Shown one piece after another: positions 26,226 through 35,022 of a stretch of 64,000 bases of DNA. Source of the DNA: Flavobacterium sp. 245 (lineage in GTDB: Bacteria > Bacteroidota > Bacteroidia > Flavobacteriales > Flavobacteriaceae); contig NZ_SNXB01000003.1 of the NCBI RefSeq assembly GCF_004362055.1, forward strand, positions 310,001 through 374,000, written 5' to 3'. Numbering within the stretch: the stretch's first letter is position 1; every line of letters begins with the position of its first letter. Position numbers and translations under genes: made by a program. The notes under the pieces are model-generated. The model ran no database searches. It was not told the origin of the DNA and was given only the letters and a program-made list of their open reading frames with translations.

Positions 26226-27506
26226 ATGAAAACAAAAACTACTATTGCTTTTTTTATCGTTTTAAGCACTTTTTTCCTGCAGGCTCAACAACAGACTAAA
26301 GGAATTATTGGAACCAATAACTGGATGAACAATTGGACCAATTTTAAACCTGCTGCCAACGAATATAACGAAGCAACTAATATAATTGCCGGAACAATAG
26401 ACAAAGATTTAAAATTACTAAAACGCAATACCTATCAATTAGTTGGTGTTGTTTACGTAACCAATAACGCTACTTTAACAATCGAACCTGGGACTGTAAT
26501 TCGTGGCGATGACAAAACATGCGGAACGCTTGTAATTACAAACGGTGCTAAAATTATCGCCGAAGGTTTAGAAACTGATCCTATTATTTTTACTTCAAAT
26601 AAAGAAAAAACAGAAAGAAAACCAGGCGACTGGGGCGGTATTATTGTTTTAGGAAAGGCTCCAATAAACACTTTGGGAGGTCTTCATACTTTGCCATTTG
26701 ATCTTGAACCTTTGTTAAATCATTATGGAGGCCAAGATGCCGAAGACAATTCTGGTGTTCTAAAATATATTAGAATTGAATATGCAGGAAGAAAATTAAG
26801 CTCATTGAAAGAACTAAACGGACTTTCGTTGGCTGGAGTTGGAAGAAAAACAGTTTTAAACAATATACAAATCAGTTATTCAAATGATGATTCTTTTGAA
26901 TGTTATGGTGGAGATTTGAATATGAGTAATTTAATTTCGTACCGAACTACAGATGACGATTTTGATTTTACGCAAGGCGCGCAAATTAATATCAGCAACA
27001 GTGTTGCTATTCGTCACCCTTTTTCATCAGATATTTCGGGTTCAAGATGTTTTGAAGTTGATTCTTATGACAAAATTGGAGGTACTGACATGTCTAAAAA
27101 AATGACAAAAATAAACGCTTCAAATATTACATTAGTTAATATGGAAGAAAACAATCAAGGATTGGTACGTGAGTCAGTTTATGTTAGAGAAAATACTTTT
27201 TTTAATCTATCAAACAGTATCATTTCAGGTTTTACACCATTTGTTTTATTAGAAGGCAATATTGGAAATGGCGATGAAAATTTGGCAAAACTTACTTTCA
27301 AAAACTTAATTGTAAACAATTGCAATGGTGGCATTAACAGTGAATCGTCGTCAAGCAATGCGGTAATTGAAAACTTTTACAACAGTCAAAATTCGGGTAT
27401 AGAATATACAAAACTTAAAAATACAGAGCTGTTTACAACACCTAACATTAAAGGAAGTCCAGATTTTAGAGCAAACGTAAATAACACGCTGGCTATTGGA
27501 AATTAA
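26226..27506 (+). CDS. Secreted right-handed beta-helix protein
   Basis: This 426-residue exported protein begins with a signal peptide (MKTKTTIAFFIVLSTFFLQA) and then repeats strands characteristic of a parallel beta-helix: 'LTIEPGTVIRGDD', 'GTLVITNGAKIIAEGLETDP', 'PGDWGGIIVLGKAP' and 'GVLKYIRIEYAG'. Similar Bacteroidota surface proteins often carry a sorting tail, but here the protein ends 'NTLAIGN' with no clear T9SS signal. Likely secreted or surface-exposed; the ligand is unknown. Confidence 0.8.
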   Translation: MKTKTTIAFFIVLSTFFLQAQQQTKGIIGTNNWMNNWTNFKPAANEYNEATNIIAGTIDKDLKLLKRNTYQLVGVVYVTNNATLTIEPGTVIRGDDKTCGTLVITNGAKIIAEGLETDPIIFTSNKEKTERKPGDWGGIIVLGKAPINTLGGLHTLPFDLEPLLNHYGGQDAEDNSGVLKYIRIEYAGRKLSSLKELNGLSLAGVGRKTVLNNIQISYSNDDSFECYGGDLNMSNLISYRTTDDDFDFTQGAQINISNSVAIRHPFSSDISGSRCFEVDSYDKIGGTDMSKKMTKINASNITLVNMEENNQGLVRESVYVRENTFFNLSNSIISGFTPFVLLEGNIGNGDENLAKLTFKNLIVNNCNGGINSESSSSNAVIENFYNSQNSGIEYTKLKNTELFTTPNIKGSPDFRANVNNTLAIGN

Positions 27507-27603
27507 GGCATTAAACGACTTTTCCATTTTAAAATTTAACAAATTTTCAGATTTAGAAAAGTTTTTTTTGAAATTTTATGACTTCTAATTCAAATTACCT
27601 TTA

Positions 27604-27611
27604 TATCTTTG
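27604..27611 (+). promoter_or_regulatory. -7 element TATCTTTG of the trp operon
   Basis: A perfect TAnnTTTG element. Transcription would start near 27618, about 12 bases before the leader-peptide ATG at 27630. No good -33 TTG is seen at the right distance. Confidence 0.65.
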
Positions 27612-27629
27612 TGATATCAAAATAAGGAA

Positions 27630-27686
27630 ATGAAAACATTAATGAACAATACTTGGTGGTGGAAGAATTTACGTCAAACGTCGTGA
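27630..27686 (+). CDS. trpL: trp operon leader peptide with three tandem Trp codons
   Basis: This 18-codon frame starts at ATG 27630 after AATAAGGAA and encodes MKTLMNNTWWWKNLRQTS. Three consecutive TGG codons occupy 27654-27662. The stop TGA is at 27684. Downstream lies a terminator at 27724-27757, then trpE. When charged Trp-tRNA is scarce a ribosome would stall on the TGG run and leave bases 27680-27686 free to pair with 27737-27743, which breaks the terminator. It is the classic logic of attenuation and a gene too short for normal gene finding. Confidence 0.9.
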   Translation: MKTLMNNTWWWKNLRQTS

Positions 27687-27757
27687 ACTAAGCTTCCTAT
27701 GGTATTTTCAAAACTATAAATATAAAAGGCTTGTCATCACGACAAGCCTTTTTTTTT
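27680..27757 (+). terminator. trp attenuator: antiterminator pairing and terminator
   Basis: The terminator stem is AAAAGGCTTGTC (27724-27735) with GACAAGCCTTTT (27741-27752), loop ATCAC, then T to 27757. The segment GTCGTGA at 27680-27686, which overlaps the leader stop codon, is a perfect complement of TCACGAC at 27737-27743 in the terminator loop and descending arm. The two pairings exclude each other. The antiterminator is short (7 bp) and is my inference; the terminator is certain. Confidence 0.85.
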
Positions 27758-27803
27758 GGCCGAAACTTTAGAAGATATATTAAAAACTAAAAAACAACAT
27801 ACT

Positions 27804-29204
27804 TTGAAACCTTTTATACTCAATACGCAATACAAACAAATTCTGGCAGATACCATTACGCCAGTAAGTATTTATTTCAAAATAAGAGATAAATTCCCTA
27901 ATAGTTTATTACTAGAAAGTAGTGATTATCATGGAAATGACAATAGTTTCTCGTATATCTGCTGTAACCCAATTGCAACGATCAAAATTGAAAATGAAAC
28001 TATTTCAAAAACTTTCCCTGACGGAACTTCGGAACAAAATAAAATTGATGCTTCAACCAATATTCCAGAAGTTATTCAGGAATTTTCAAGCAACTTTCAA
28101 TCAGAGAAAAACGATTTCAAATTCATCAACAATGGTTTATTCGGATATATTTCATACGATGCTGTCCGTTATTTTGAAAAAGTAACAATTGCTAAAAAAG
28201 ACAGTGCAACTTCAATTCCTGATGTATTTTATGCCGTTTACCAAAATATAATCGCCATCAACCACTTCAAAAATGAAGCGTACATTTTCTGCCACAGCGT
28301 TGATGGAAGAAATAATATTTCAGAAATTGAGCAATTGTTACAATCGAGAAATATTGCCTCATATAAATTCACAAAAGAAGGCGAAGGTTTCTCAAATTTA
28401 ACCGATGAAGAATTTAAGCACAATGTAGCTTTAGCAAAAAAACACTGTTTCCGCGGAGACGTTTTTCAATTGGTTTTATCTCGCCGTTTTACACAAGGTT
28501 TTAAAGGTGATGAATTCAATGTTTACAGAGCTTTGCGAAGCATCAATCCATCTCCTTACCTATTCTTTTTTGATTATGGAGATTTTAAAATATTTGGGTC
28601 TTCGCCCGAAGCACAAATTATCGTAAAAAACAGAAAAGCCGAAATTCATCCAATTGCTGGAACTTTCAAAAGAACCGGAAATGACGAACGTGATGCACTT
28701 TTAGCCAAAGAACTTTCGGAAGATAAAAAAGAAAACAGCGAACACGTAATGCTTGTCGATTTGGCAAGAAATGATTTAAGCCGAAATGGCCACGATGTAA
28801 ATGTTGAAAAATATAGAGAAGTTCAGTTTTTCTCGCATGTTATTCATTTAGTTTCTAAAGTTACAGGACATTTACACGACAAAGCCACAACAATGCAAGT
28901 TGTAGCCGATACTTTTCCAGCCGGAACTTTAAGCGGAGCACCAAAACACAGAGCGATGCAATTGATCGAAGATTACGAAAAAACAAATCGTAATTTTTAC
29001 GGAGGCGCGATAGGTTTCATGGATTTTAACGGAAACTTTAATCACGCTATTATGATTCGAACTTTCCTTAGCAAAAATCATCAACTTCATTGCCAAGCCG
29101 GCGCCGGAATTGTTGCCAGCTCAGACGAAGAAAGTGAAATGCAGGAAGTTTACAACAAATTAAGAGCTTTGAATACAGCACTTGAAATGGCAGAGAAAAT
29201 ATAG
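27804..29204 (+). CDS. trpE: Anthranilate synthase component I
   Basis: It converts chorismate to anthranilate with TrpG, the first step of tryptophan synthesis. The Trp feedback site LLES is in 'NSLLLESSDYHG' near residue 33. The chorismate-binding domain has 'VLSRRF', 'IAGTFKRTGNDERD', 'HVMLVDLARNDLSRNG' and 'PAGTLSGAPKHRAMQLIEDY'. There is no ATG in the plausible range: I favour the TTG at 27804, giving MKPFILNTQYKQI. An earlier TTG at 27756 lies in the attenuator T-run and would start translation directly on the terminator. From 27804 the protein has 466 residues. Confidence 0.95.
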   Translation: MKPFILNTQYKQILADTITPVSIYFKIRDKFPNSLLLESSDYHGNDNSFSYICCNPIATIKIENETISKTFPDGTSEQNKIDASTNIPEVIQEFSSNFQSEKNDFKFINNGLFGYISYDAVRYFEKVTIAKKDSATSIPDVFYAVYQNIIAINHFKNEAYIFCHSVDGRNNISEIEQLLQSRNIASYKFTKEGEGFSNLTDEEFKHNVALAKKHCFRGDVFQLVLSRRFTQGFKGDEFNVYRALRSINPSPYLFFFDYGDFKIFGSSPEAQIIVKNRKAEIHPIAGTFKRTGNDERDALLAKELSEDKKENSEHVMLVDLARNDLSRNGHDVNVEKYREVQFFSHVIHLVSKVTGHLHDKATTMQVVADTFPAGTLSGAPKHRAMQLIEDYEKTNRNFYGGAIGFMDFNGNFNHAIMIRTFLSKNHQLHCQAGAGIVASSDEESEMQEVYNKLRALNTALEMAEKI

Positions 29205-29212
29205 TTCTTTTT

Positions 29213-29279
29213 GTTTCAGGTTTCAAGTTTCAAGTTGTTGGAACTTGAAACTTGAAACCTGAAACTTGAAACTTGAAAC
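29213..29279. repeat. Palindromic TTTCARG array (family R1)
   Basis: Three 7-base units, a GTTGTTGG-like centre and the inverse units form a hairpin nine bases after the trpE stop. It lies inside the trp operon. Confidence 0.85.
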
Positions 29280-29305
29280 AATTAACAAACAAACCTTAAA
29301 TAATC

Positions 29306-29749
29306 ATGAAAAAAGCAATTTCAATTTTATTTTTAATCATTTGCATAACAGCTTGTAATTCCGAAAAAAAAGAGAATCCGATTAAAGGAACCTGGCGTCT
29401 TGTATCAGCTGAAACGACAGAAAAAGATTCGACTTTCTCGACTTTCAATCCAAAAACAAAAATGATTAAAATTATAAATGATACCCATTTTGCTTTTTTT
29501 AATCATGATTTGAACAATGGAAAGGATTCAACAAATGCAGTATTCTTTGGCGGAGGTGGAAAATATACTTTGAAAGACAGTGTTTACACCGAAAATCTGG
29601 AGTACTTCAATAACCGTCAATGGGAAAATGGAAAATTTGAGTTTGTAGTAAAGGTCAAAAATGATACACTAACTCAAAAAGGAGTTGAAAAAGTAGAAAA
29701 ATTAGGAATCAACCGAATTATTACAGAAAAATACGTTCGAGAAAAATAA
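29306..29749 (+). CDS. Small lipoprotein with lipocalin-like domain, inside trp operon
   Basis: This 147-residue protein has a lipoprotein signal with lipobox ITAC (Cys16 of MKKAISILFLIICITAC). The mature part begins 'PIKGTWRLVSAET', a lipocalin-like start common in Flavobacterium membrane or secreted proteins, and is otherwise unremarkable. It lies between trpE and trpG on the same strand, with a repeat on one side. It has no evident role in tryptophan synthesis and is probably a passenger. Confidence 0.78.
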   Translation: MKKAISILFLIICITACNSEKKENPIKGTWRLVSAETTEKDSTFSTFNPKTKMIKIINDTHFAFFNHDLNNGKDSTNAVFFGGGGKYTLKDSVYTENLEYFNNRQWENGKFEFVVKVKNDTLTQKGVEKVEKLGINRIITEKYVREK

Positions 29750-29787
29750 AAAAATAGTATTCAGTTGCAGTTTTCAGTCACAGATTA

Positions 29788-29827
29788 AAAAACTTAGTAA
29801 CTCAGAACCTTAGCAACTTAGCACCTC
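29788..29827. repeat. ACTTAGTAACTCAG-type repeat (family R9)
   Basis: Units of CTTAG/CTCAG spaced by AAC, directly upstream of the trpG ATG, preceded by CAGTTGCAGTTTTCAGTCAC-like sequence also seen near 43225. Confidence 0.65.
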
Positions 29828-29833
29828 AAAAAA

Positions 29834-30400
29834 ATGAAAAAGATATTAGTTATAGACAATTACGATAGCTTCACTTACAATTTAGTGCACTATTTAGAAG
29901 ATTTGAATTGCGAAGTAACCGTTTACAGAAACGATGAATTTGAAATTGATGAAATCGCTTCTTTCGATAAAATATTACTTTCTCCTGGCCCTGGAATCCC
30001 AGATGAAGCTGGGTTATTAAAAGCAGTAATAGAAAAATATGCTCCAACAAAAAGCATTTTAGGCGTTTGTTTAGGACAACAAGCCATTGGAGAAGTTTTT
30101 GGCGGAACGCTTTCAAACCTTGATAAAGTATATCATGGAGTTGCAACCAATGTAAAAACAGTTGTATCTGATGAAATTTTGTTTGAAGGTTTAGGAAACG
30201 AATTCGAAGTAGGAAGATACCATTCGTGGGTTGTTGATGCGAATTTACCAGATGTTTTAGAAGCAACTTCAATAGACGAAAACGGACAAATTATGTCGCT
30301 AAGACACAAAACTTTTGATGTGAGAGGCGTTCAATTTCATCCGGAAAGTGTGTTGACTCCAAAAGGGAAATTGATATTGGAGAACTGGATAAAGAGTTAG
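29834..30400 (+). CDS. trpG: Anthranilate synthase component II (glutamine amidotransferase)
   Basis: It releases ammonia from glutamine for TrpE. The 188-residue class-I amidotransferase has the oxyanion strand 'LLSPGPGIPDEAG', nucleophile Cys79 in 'ILGVCLGQQAIGEVFGG', and catalytic His169 and Glu171 in 'GVQFHPESVLTPKG'. In this genus the same protein may also serve as PabA for folate. Third gene of the trp operon. Confidence 0.96.
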   Translation: MKKILVIDNYDSFTYNLVHYLEDLNCEVTVYRNDEFEIDEIASFDKILLSPGPGIPDEAGLLKAVIEKYAPTKSILGVCLGQQAIGEVFGGTLSNLDKVYHGVATNVKTVVSDEILFEGLGNEFEVGRYHSWVVDANLPDVLEATSIDENGQIMSLRHKTFDVRGVQFHPESVLTPKGKLILENWIKS

Positions 30401-30405
30401 AGGTT

Positions 30406-30547
30406 AGTCAAAAGTTTTAAAGTCGAAAGTCATAAAGTCAAATATCAAAAACTTAGCCTTTCCTATTAAAACTAAAAAATAATATCAACTTTATAAAAAC
30501 ACAAAGCACGAAGACTTTAAGACCTTCGACTTTAGACTTTAAGACTT
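30406..30547. repeat. AAAGTCGAAAGTCATAAAGTC inverted repeat (family R7)
   Basis: Arms built from AAAGTC units face GACTTT units across an AT-rich centre of about 75 bases. A sister copy is at 30963. It occupies the whole gap between trpG and the acetyltransferase gene. Confidence 0.8.
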
Positions 30548-30955
30548 ATGGAAATAAACCTTTCAGAAACCAAAGAAATCAACATTGAAGACATTTTGAT
30601 TTTATACAAAGCTAACGAATGGAGTTCGGCCAGCAAACCAAATGAATTATATAATGGTCTTTTAAATTCGGAGACTTTAATAACAGCTTGGGAAGGGAAA
30701 AAATTAGTAGGACTTGGGAATGCAATTTCAGATGGTTTTCTAACGGTTTATTATCCGCATTTATTGGTACTTCCAGAATATCAAGGAAAAGGAATTGGGA
30801 AAATGATTGTAGATAAAATGCAGGAGAAATACAGTCACTTTCATATGCAAATGCTAACCGCCGACGGAAAAGCAGTTGACTTTTATAAAAAAAACGGATT
30901 TGAAAGAGCCGGAAAAACAGAACCCATGTGGATTTATCAGGGAAATGAACATTGA
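30548..30955 (+). CDS. GNAT-family N-acetyltransferase inside trp operon
   Basis: This 135-residue acetyltransferase has the acetyl-CoA loop 'VLPEYQGKGIGKMIVDKM' near residues 77-95 and a C-terminal 'AVDFYKKNGFERAGKT'. It stands between trpG and trpD, bounded on both sides by R7 palindromes. A passenger rather than a Trp enzyme; substrate unknown. Confidence 0.9.
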   Translation: MEINLSETKEINIEDILILYKANEWSSASKPNELYNGLLNSETLITAWEGKKLVGLGNAISDGFLTVYYPHLLVLPEYQGKGIGKMIVDKMQEKYSHFHMQMLTADGKAVDFYKKNGFERAGKTEPMWIYQGNEH

Positions 30956-30962
30956 AAAATTA

Positions 30963-31088
30963 GTCGTAAAGTCTGAATGTCAAAAGTCATAAAGTCAATT
31001 ACGAACTAAAAAATATAACTAATACACAACTAAAATAAGTATCAGAAGCAAAAGACTTTAAGACTTTTGACATTCGACTTTAAGACTT
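30963..31088. repeat. GTCGTAAAGTCTGAATGTC inverted repeat (family R7)
   Basis: A second AAAGTC/GACTTT palindrome that fills the gap between the acetyltransferase gene and trpD. With 30406 it brackets the passenger gene. Confidence 0.8.
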
Positions 31089-31095
31089 AAAAAAA

Positions 31096-32088
31096 ATGAA
31101 AACTATATTAAACAAATTAATCAACCACGAAGTGCTTACAAAAGAAGAAGCCAAAGACGTGTTGATTAATATCTCAAGCGGAAATTATAATCCAAGCCAG
31201 ATTTCGGCATTTTTGACTGTGTTTATGATGCGCAGTATTACTATTGATGAACTTTCTGGTTTTCGTGAAGCTTTACTGGAATTATGTATTCGTGTTGATT
31301 TATCAGCTTACAATACCATCGATTTATGCGGAACCGGTGGCGATGGAAAAGACACTTTTAACATTTCGACTTTAGCTTCTTTTATTTCGGCTGGAGCTGG
31401 AATTAAAGTTGCAAAACACGGAAATTACGGTGTATCCTCTATTTCAGGGTCAAGCAACGTGATGGAAAAAATGGGAATCAAATTCAGTAACGATCCTTCC
31501 TTTTTGGAAAAATGTATCGACAAAGCGGGAATCTGCGTTTTGCACGCTCCCCTATTTCACCCCGCTATGAAAAATGTGGGACCAATCAGAAAAGAATTGG
31601 CGGTAAAAACCTTCTTTAACATGTTGGGGCCAATGGTAAATCCATCATTTCCACAGAATCAATTGGTTGGTGTTTTCAATCTTGAATTAGCCAGAATGTA
31701 TGCTTATTTATATCAAAATACTGATATCAATTTTACAATCTTACATTCGCTTGACGGCTATGACGAAATTTCCTTAACTGGTCCAACAAAAATCATTACA
31801 AGTGAAATGGAAGGCATGTTAAAACCAGAAGATTTTAAAGTTCGCCTTTTATCACAAAGAGAAATTGAAGGTGGAAGAACAATTGAAGAATCGGCAGATA
31901 TGTTTGTGAATATCATTTCCGGAAAAGGAAGTGAAGCACAAAATAATGTTGTTTGCGCAAATGCAGCAATGGCGATTTCAACAGTAACAAAATGCTCTCC
32001 ACAAGAAGGTTTTAGACAAGCCAAAGAAAGCTTGTTCTCCGGAAAGGGTTTAAAAGCATTACAAAAACTACAAGAATTAAGTAAGTAA
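31096..32088 (+). CDS. trpD: Anthranilate phosphoribosyltransferase
   Basis: It joins anthranilate to phosphoribosyl pyrophosphate. The 330-residue protein carries the PRPP-binding 'DLCGTGGDGKDTFNISTLAS' near residue 76, 'KVAKHGNYGVSSISGSSNVM' near 100, and 'NMLGPMVNPS' of the second half. Length and motifs are standard. Confidence 0.97.
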   Translation: MKTILNKLINHEVLTKEEAKDVLINISSGNYNPSQISAFLTVFMMRSITIDELSGFREALLELCIRVDLSAYNTIDLCGTGGDGKDTFNISTLASFISAGAGIKVAKHGNYGVSSISGSSNVMEKMGIKFSNDPSFLEKCIDKAGICVLHAPLFHPAMKNVGPIRKELAVKTFFNMLGPMVNPSFPQNQLVGVFNLELARMYAYLYQNTDINFTILHSLDGYDEISLTGPTKIITSEMEGMLKPEDFKVRLLSQREIEGGRTIEESADMFVNIISGKGSEAQNNVVCANAAMAISTVTKCSPQEGFRQAKESLFSGKGLKALQKLQELSK

Positions 32089-32104
32089 AAAAATGGTTTC
32101 TTTT

Positions 32105-32165
32105 GTTTCAGGTTTCAGGTTTCAAGTTAGTTGGAACTTGAAACTTGAAACCTGAAACCTGAAAC
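32105..32165. repeat. Palindromic TTTCARG array (family R1)
   Basis: Units of TTTCAGG/TTTCAAG, an AGTTAGTTGGAACT centre and the inverse units form a hairpin in the trpD-trpC gap. Confidence 0.85.
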
Positions 32166-32174
32166 AAATAAAAC

Positions 32175-32954
32175 ATGAATATTTTAGATAAAATAATATT
32201 TGATAAACAACGAGAAGTCGTTCTTAAAAAATCGATCATTCCGGTTTCGCAATTGGAAAACTCTGTATTTTTTGGAAGAGAAACAATTTCTTTGAGTCAA
32301 AAATTGAGAACAAGTTCTACTGGAATTATTGCGGAACACAAACGCCGTTCGCCTTCAAAATCGGTTATCAATCAAAGTTTTACAGTTGAAGAGGTTGTAA
32401 AAGGATATGAAAAAGCTGGAGCTTGTGGAATTTCCGTTTTAACTGATGGAAAATATTTTGGAGGCTCTTTAGACGATTTACTTTTGGCAAGAGCGAGTGT
32501 TAATATTCCGCTATTGCGAAAAGAATTTATTGTCGATGAATATCAAATTCTTGAAGCAAAAGCACACGGAGCCGATTTAATTTTATTAATCGCAGCGGTT
32601 CTTACTCGTGAAGAAATAAAATCTCTATCTGAATTTGCAAAAAATTTAGGTTTAGAAGTTTTACTTGAAGTTCACAATCAGGAAGAACTGGAAAAGTCGA
32701 TTATGCCAAGTTTAGACATGATTGGCGTGAACAACAGAAACTTAAAAACATTTGAAGTTAGTCTTGATTTCAGCAAACAACTGGCGTCGCAAATCCCGAA
32801 TGATTTCGTAAAAGTTTCTGAAAGTGGTATCTCATCAATAGAAGCCATTTCAGAATTAAGACCTTACGGTTACAGTGGTTTCTTAATTGGAGAAAACTTC
32901 ATGAAAACAGACAACGCCGGACAATCAGCGGTTGACTTTATAAGTCAGCTGTAG
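32175..32954 (+). CDS. trpC: Indole-3-glycerol phosphate synthase
   Basis: It closes the indole ring from CdRP. The 259-residue TIM barrel has the catalytic Lys in 'IIAEHKRRSPSKSVI' near residue 55, 'LLRKEFIVDEYQILEAKAHG' near 115, 'MIGVNNRNLKTFEV' near 180 and the phosphate loop 'SESGISSIEAI' near 215. It is a separate protein from TrpF here, not the fusion known from enterobacteria. Confidence 0.97.
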   Translation: MNILDKIIFDKQREVVLKKSIIPVSQLENSVFFGRETISLSQKLRTSSTGIIAEHKRRSPSKSVINQSFTVEEVVKGYEKAGACGISVLTDGKYFGGSLDDLLLARASVNIPLLRKEFIVDEYQILEAKAHGADLILLIAAVLTREEIKSLSEFAKNLGLEVLLEVHNQEELEKSIMPSLDMIGVNNRNLKTFEVSLDFSKQLASQIPNDFVKVSESGISSIEAISELRPYGYSGFLIGENFMKTDNAGQSAVDFISQL

Positions 32955-33130
32955 GCAATAAGCTATAGGCTGTAAGCTTTTAGCAAAAAATAAATAAAAT
33001 TCTGCGCAAAGCAAAAAGCCTAAAGCTTATTGCTTAAAGTGTAAAGCATTAAAAAAAAATCAGCATAAAGAAAAAGCTTAAAGCCTATTGCCTAAAGCTT
33101 ATTGCTTTTGTGCCTAAAGCAAAAAAAAAA
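32955..33130. repeat. TAAGCTATAGGCTGTAAGC-type inverted repeat (family R8)
   Basis: The 176-bp trpC-trpF gap is full of AAGCNTATNGC and GCNTAAAGC units in both orientations and can fold into a long hairpin. The right part runs almost to the trpF ATG. It is the only copy of this family seen in the window. Confidence 0.7.
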
Positions 33131-33793
33131 ATGAAACTTAAAATCTGCGGTATGAAATATCCCGATAATATACTCGAAGTAGGATCGCTCCTACCCGACT
33201 ATATGGGATTTATTTTCTGGGAAAAATCCGCTCGTTATTTCGATGGAACAATTCCGGAACTAATTCATACCATTAAAAAAACAGGGGTTTTTGTAAATGA
33301 AACTGTTGACAACATCATGTCAAAAGCGGAGAAATATCATTTACAGGCAGTTCAGTTACACGGAAACGAATCTGTTGCATTTTGTCAGGAATTAAAAGCT
33401 AAAATTGACTCCAAAATTGGTGTTTCAATCGAAATTATCAAAGTATTCTCGGTTGATGAAAATTTTGATTTCGAAATTTTAAAACCTTTTGAAAACGTCT
33501 GCGATTATTTCTTATTCGATACAAAAGGAAAATTACCCGGTGGAAATGGAACCACTTTCGACTGGAAAATATTAGAAAATTACAAGTCTGAGAAACCGCT
33601 GTTTTTAAGTGGCGGTATTGGAATTGAAGAAATACCTGCAATAAAAAATCTCAAAATTCCGATTTATGCAATTGATGTAAATAGTAAATTTGAGACAGAA
33701 CCGGGATTAAAAAATAAAAGTTTATTAAGAAAGTTTCAGAAAAATCTAAAACCTGCAACTTTAAACCCTAAACAACTACATAATGAATTATAA
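33131..33793 (+). CDS. trpF: Phosphoribosylanthranilate isomerase
   Basis: It carries out the Amadori rearrangement between TrpD and TrpC. The protein of 220 residues begins MKLKICGMKYPDNILEVG, whose KICGM holds the catalytic Cys. The Asp of 'YFLFDTKGKLPGGNGTTFDW' and 'PLFLSGGIGIEEIPAI' are the usual second-half motifs. I used the ATG at 33131; a GTG at 33110 lies in the repeat. The stop overlaps the trpB start by 11 bases, implying coupled translation. Confidence 0.96.
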   Translation: MKLKICGMKYPDNILEVGSLLPDYMGFIFWEKSARYFDGTIPELIHTIKKTGVFVNETVDNIMSKAEKYHLQAVQLHGNESVAFCQELKAKIDSKIGVSIEIIKVFSVDENFDFEILKPFENVCDYFLFDTKGKLPGGNGTTFDWKILENYKSEKPLFLSGGIGIEEIPAIKNLKIPIYAIDVNSKFETEPGLKNKSLLRKFQKNLKPATLNPKQLHNEL

Positions 33794-34964
33794 TGTCAAC
33801 GAAAAAGGATATTACGGAGAATTTGGAGGAGCTTACATTCCGGAAATGTTATATCCAAATGTAGAAGAATTACGCCAGAATTATTTAAAAATAACAAGCG
33901 AGCCTGATTTTAAAGCGGAGTTTGATCAATTATTAAAAGATTACGTTGGACGCCCTAGCCCGCTTTATTTTGCCAAGCGTTTATCTGAAAAATACAATAC
34001 CAAAGTCTATCTAAAAAGAGAAGACTTAAATCATACTGGCGCACACAAGGTCAACAATACAATTGGACAAATTTTGGTAGCCAAACGTTTAGGCAAAAAA
34101 AGAATTATTGCTGAAACCGGAGCTGGCCAGCATGGTGTTGCAACAGCTACTGTTTGTGCATTAATGGGTCTGGAATGTATCGTTTATATGGGTGAAATTG
34201 ACATTGCGCGTCAGGCACCAAACGTTGCCCGTATGAAAATGTTAGGCGCAGAAGTTCGTCCGGCACTTTCGGGTTCTAGAACTTTAAAAGATGCTACAAA
34301 CGAAGCAATTCGCGACTGGATCAATAATCCAGTTGATACCCATTATATTATTGGATCAGCAATTGGACCGCATCCCTATCCGGATATGGTGACACGTTTT
34401 CAAAGTGTTATTTCTGCAGAAATAAAATGGCAGTTAAAAGAAAAAGAAGGACGTGAAAATCCTGATTATGTTGTTGCTTGTATTGGCGGCGGAAGTAACG
34501 CAGCCGGAACGTATTACCACTTTTTGCACGAGCCAGAAGTTGGAATAATAGCAGTTGAAGCTGCCGGAAAAGGTGTTGACAGCGGTCATAGCGCGGCAAC
34601 CAGCAAATTAGGAAAAGTAGGCGTTATTCACGGTTGTAAAACCCTTTTGATGCAAACACCAGATGGGCAAATTACCGAACCGTATTCTATTTCAGCAGGA
34701 TTGGATTATCCAGGAGTTGGACCAATGCACGCGCATTTGGCACAAACCGGGCGCGGTGAATTTTTCTCCGTTACCGATGATGATGCTATGAACGCTGGTT
34801 TGCAATTGACTAAATTAGAAGGAATTATTCCGGCGATCGAGAGCGCACACGCATTTGCAGTTTTAGATCAAAAGAAATTCAAACCGACAGATATTGTGGT
34901 TATCAGTCTTTCAGGGCGTGGTGATAAAGATCTAGACAATTATATCGACTATTTTAAATTGTAA
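33783..34964 (+). CDS. trpB: Tryptophan synthase beta chain
   Basis: It joins indole and serine with pyridoxal phosphate. The 393-residue protein has the PLP-lysine in 'DLNHTGAHKVNNTIGQIL' near residue 85, 'ETGAGQHGVATATVCALMG', the phosphate-binding 'GGGSNAAGTYYHF' and 'LSGRGDKDLDNYIDYF' at the end. TrpB1 type. The stop is followed after 58 bases by passenger genes that separate it from trpA. Confidence 0.98.
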   Translation: MNYNVNEKGYYGEFGGAYIPEMLYPNVEELRQNYLKITSEPDFKAEFDQLLKDYVGRPSPLYFAKRLSEKYNTKVYLKREDLNHTGAHKVNNTIGQILVAKRLGKKRIIAETGAGQHGVATATVCALMGLECIVYMGEIDIARQAPNVARMKMLGAEVRPALSGSRTLKDATNEAIRDWINNPVDTHYIIGSAIGPHPYPDMVTRFQSVISAEIKWQLKEKEGRENPDYVVACIGGGSNAAGTYYHFLHEPEVGIIAVEAAGKGVDSGHSAATSKLGKVGVIHGCKTLLMQTPDGQITEPYSISAGLDYPGVGPMHAHLAQTGRGEFFSVTDDDAMNAGLQLTKLEGIIPAIESAHAFAVLDQKKFKPTDIVVISLSGRGDKDLDNYIDYFKL

Positions 34965-35022
34965 TAAAATTCGTAATTTGGGCATTCGCAAACAAAACCA
35001 AATAACGAGAAAAATAATAATT

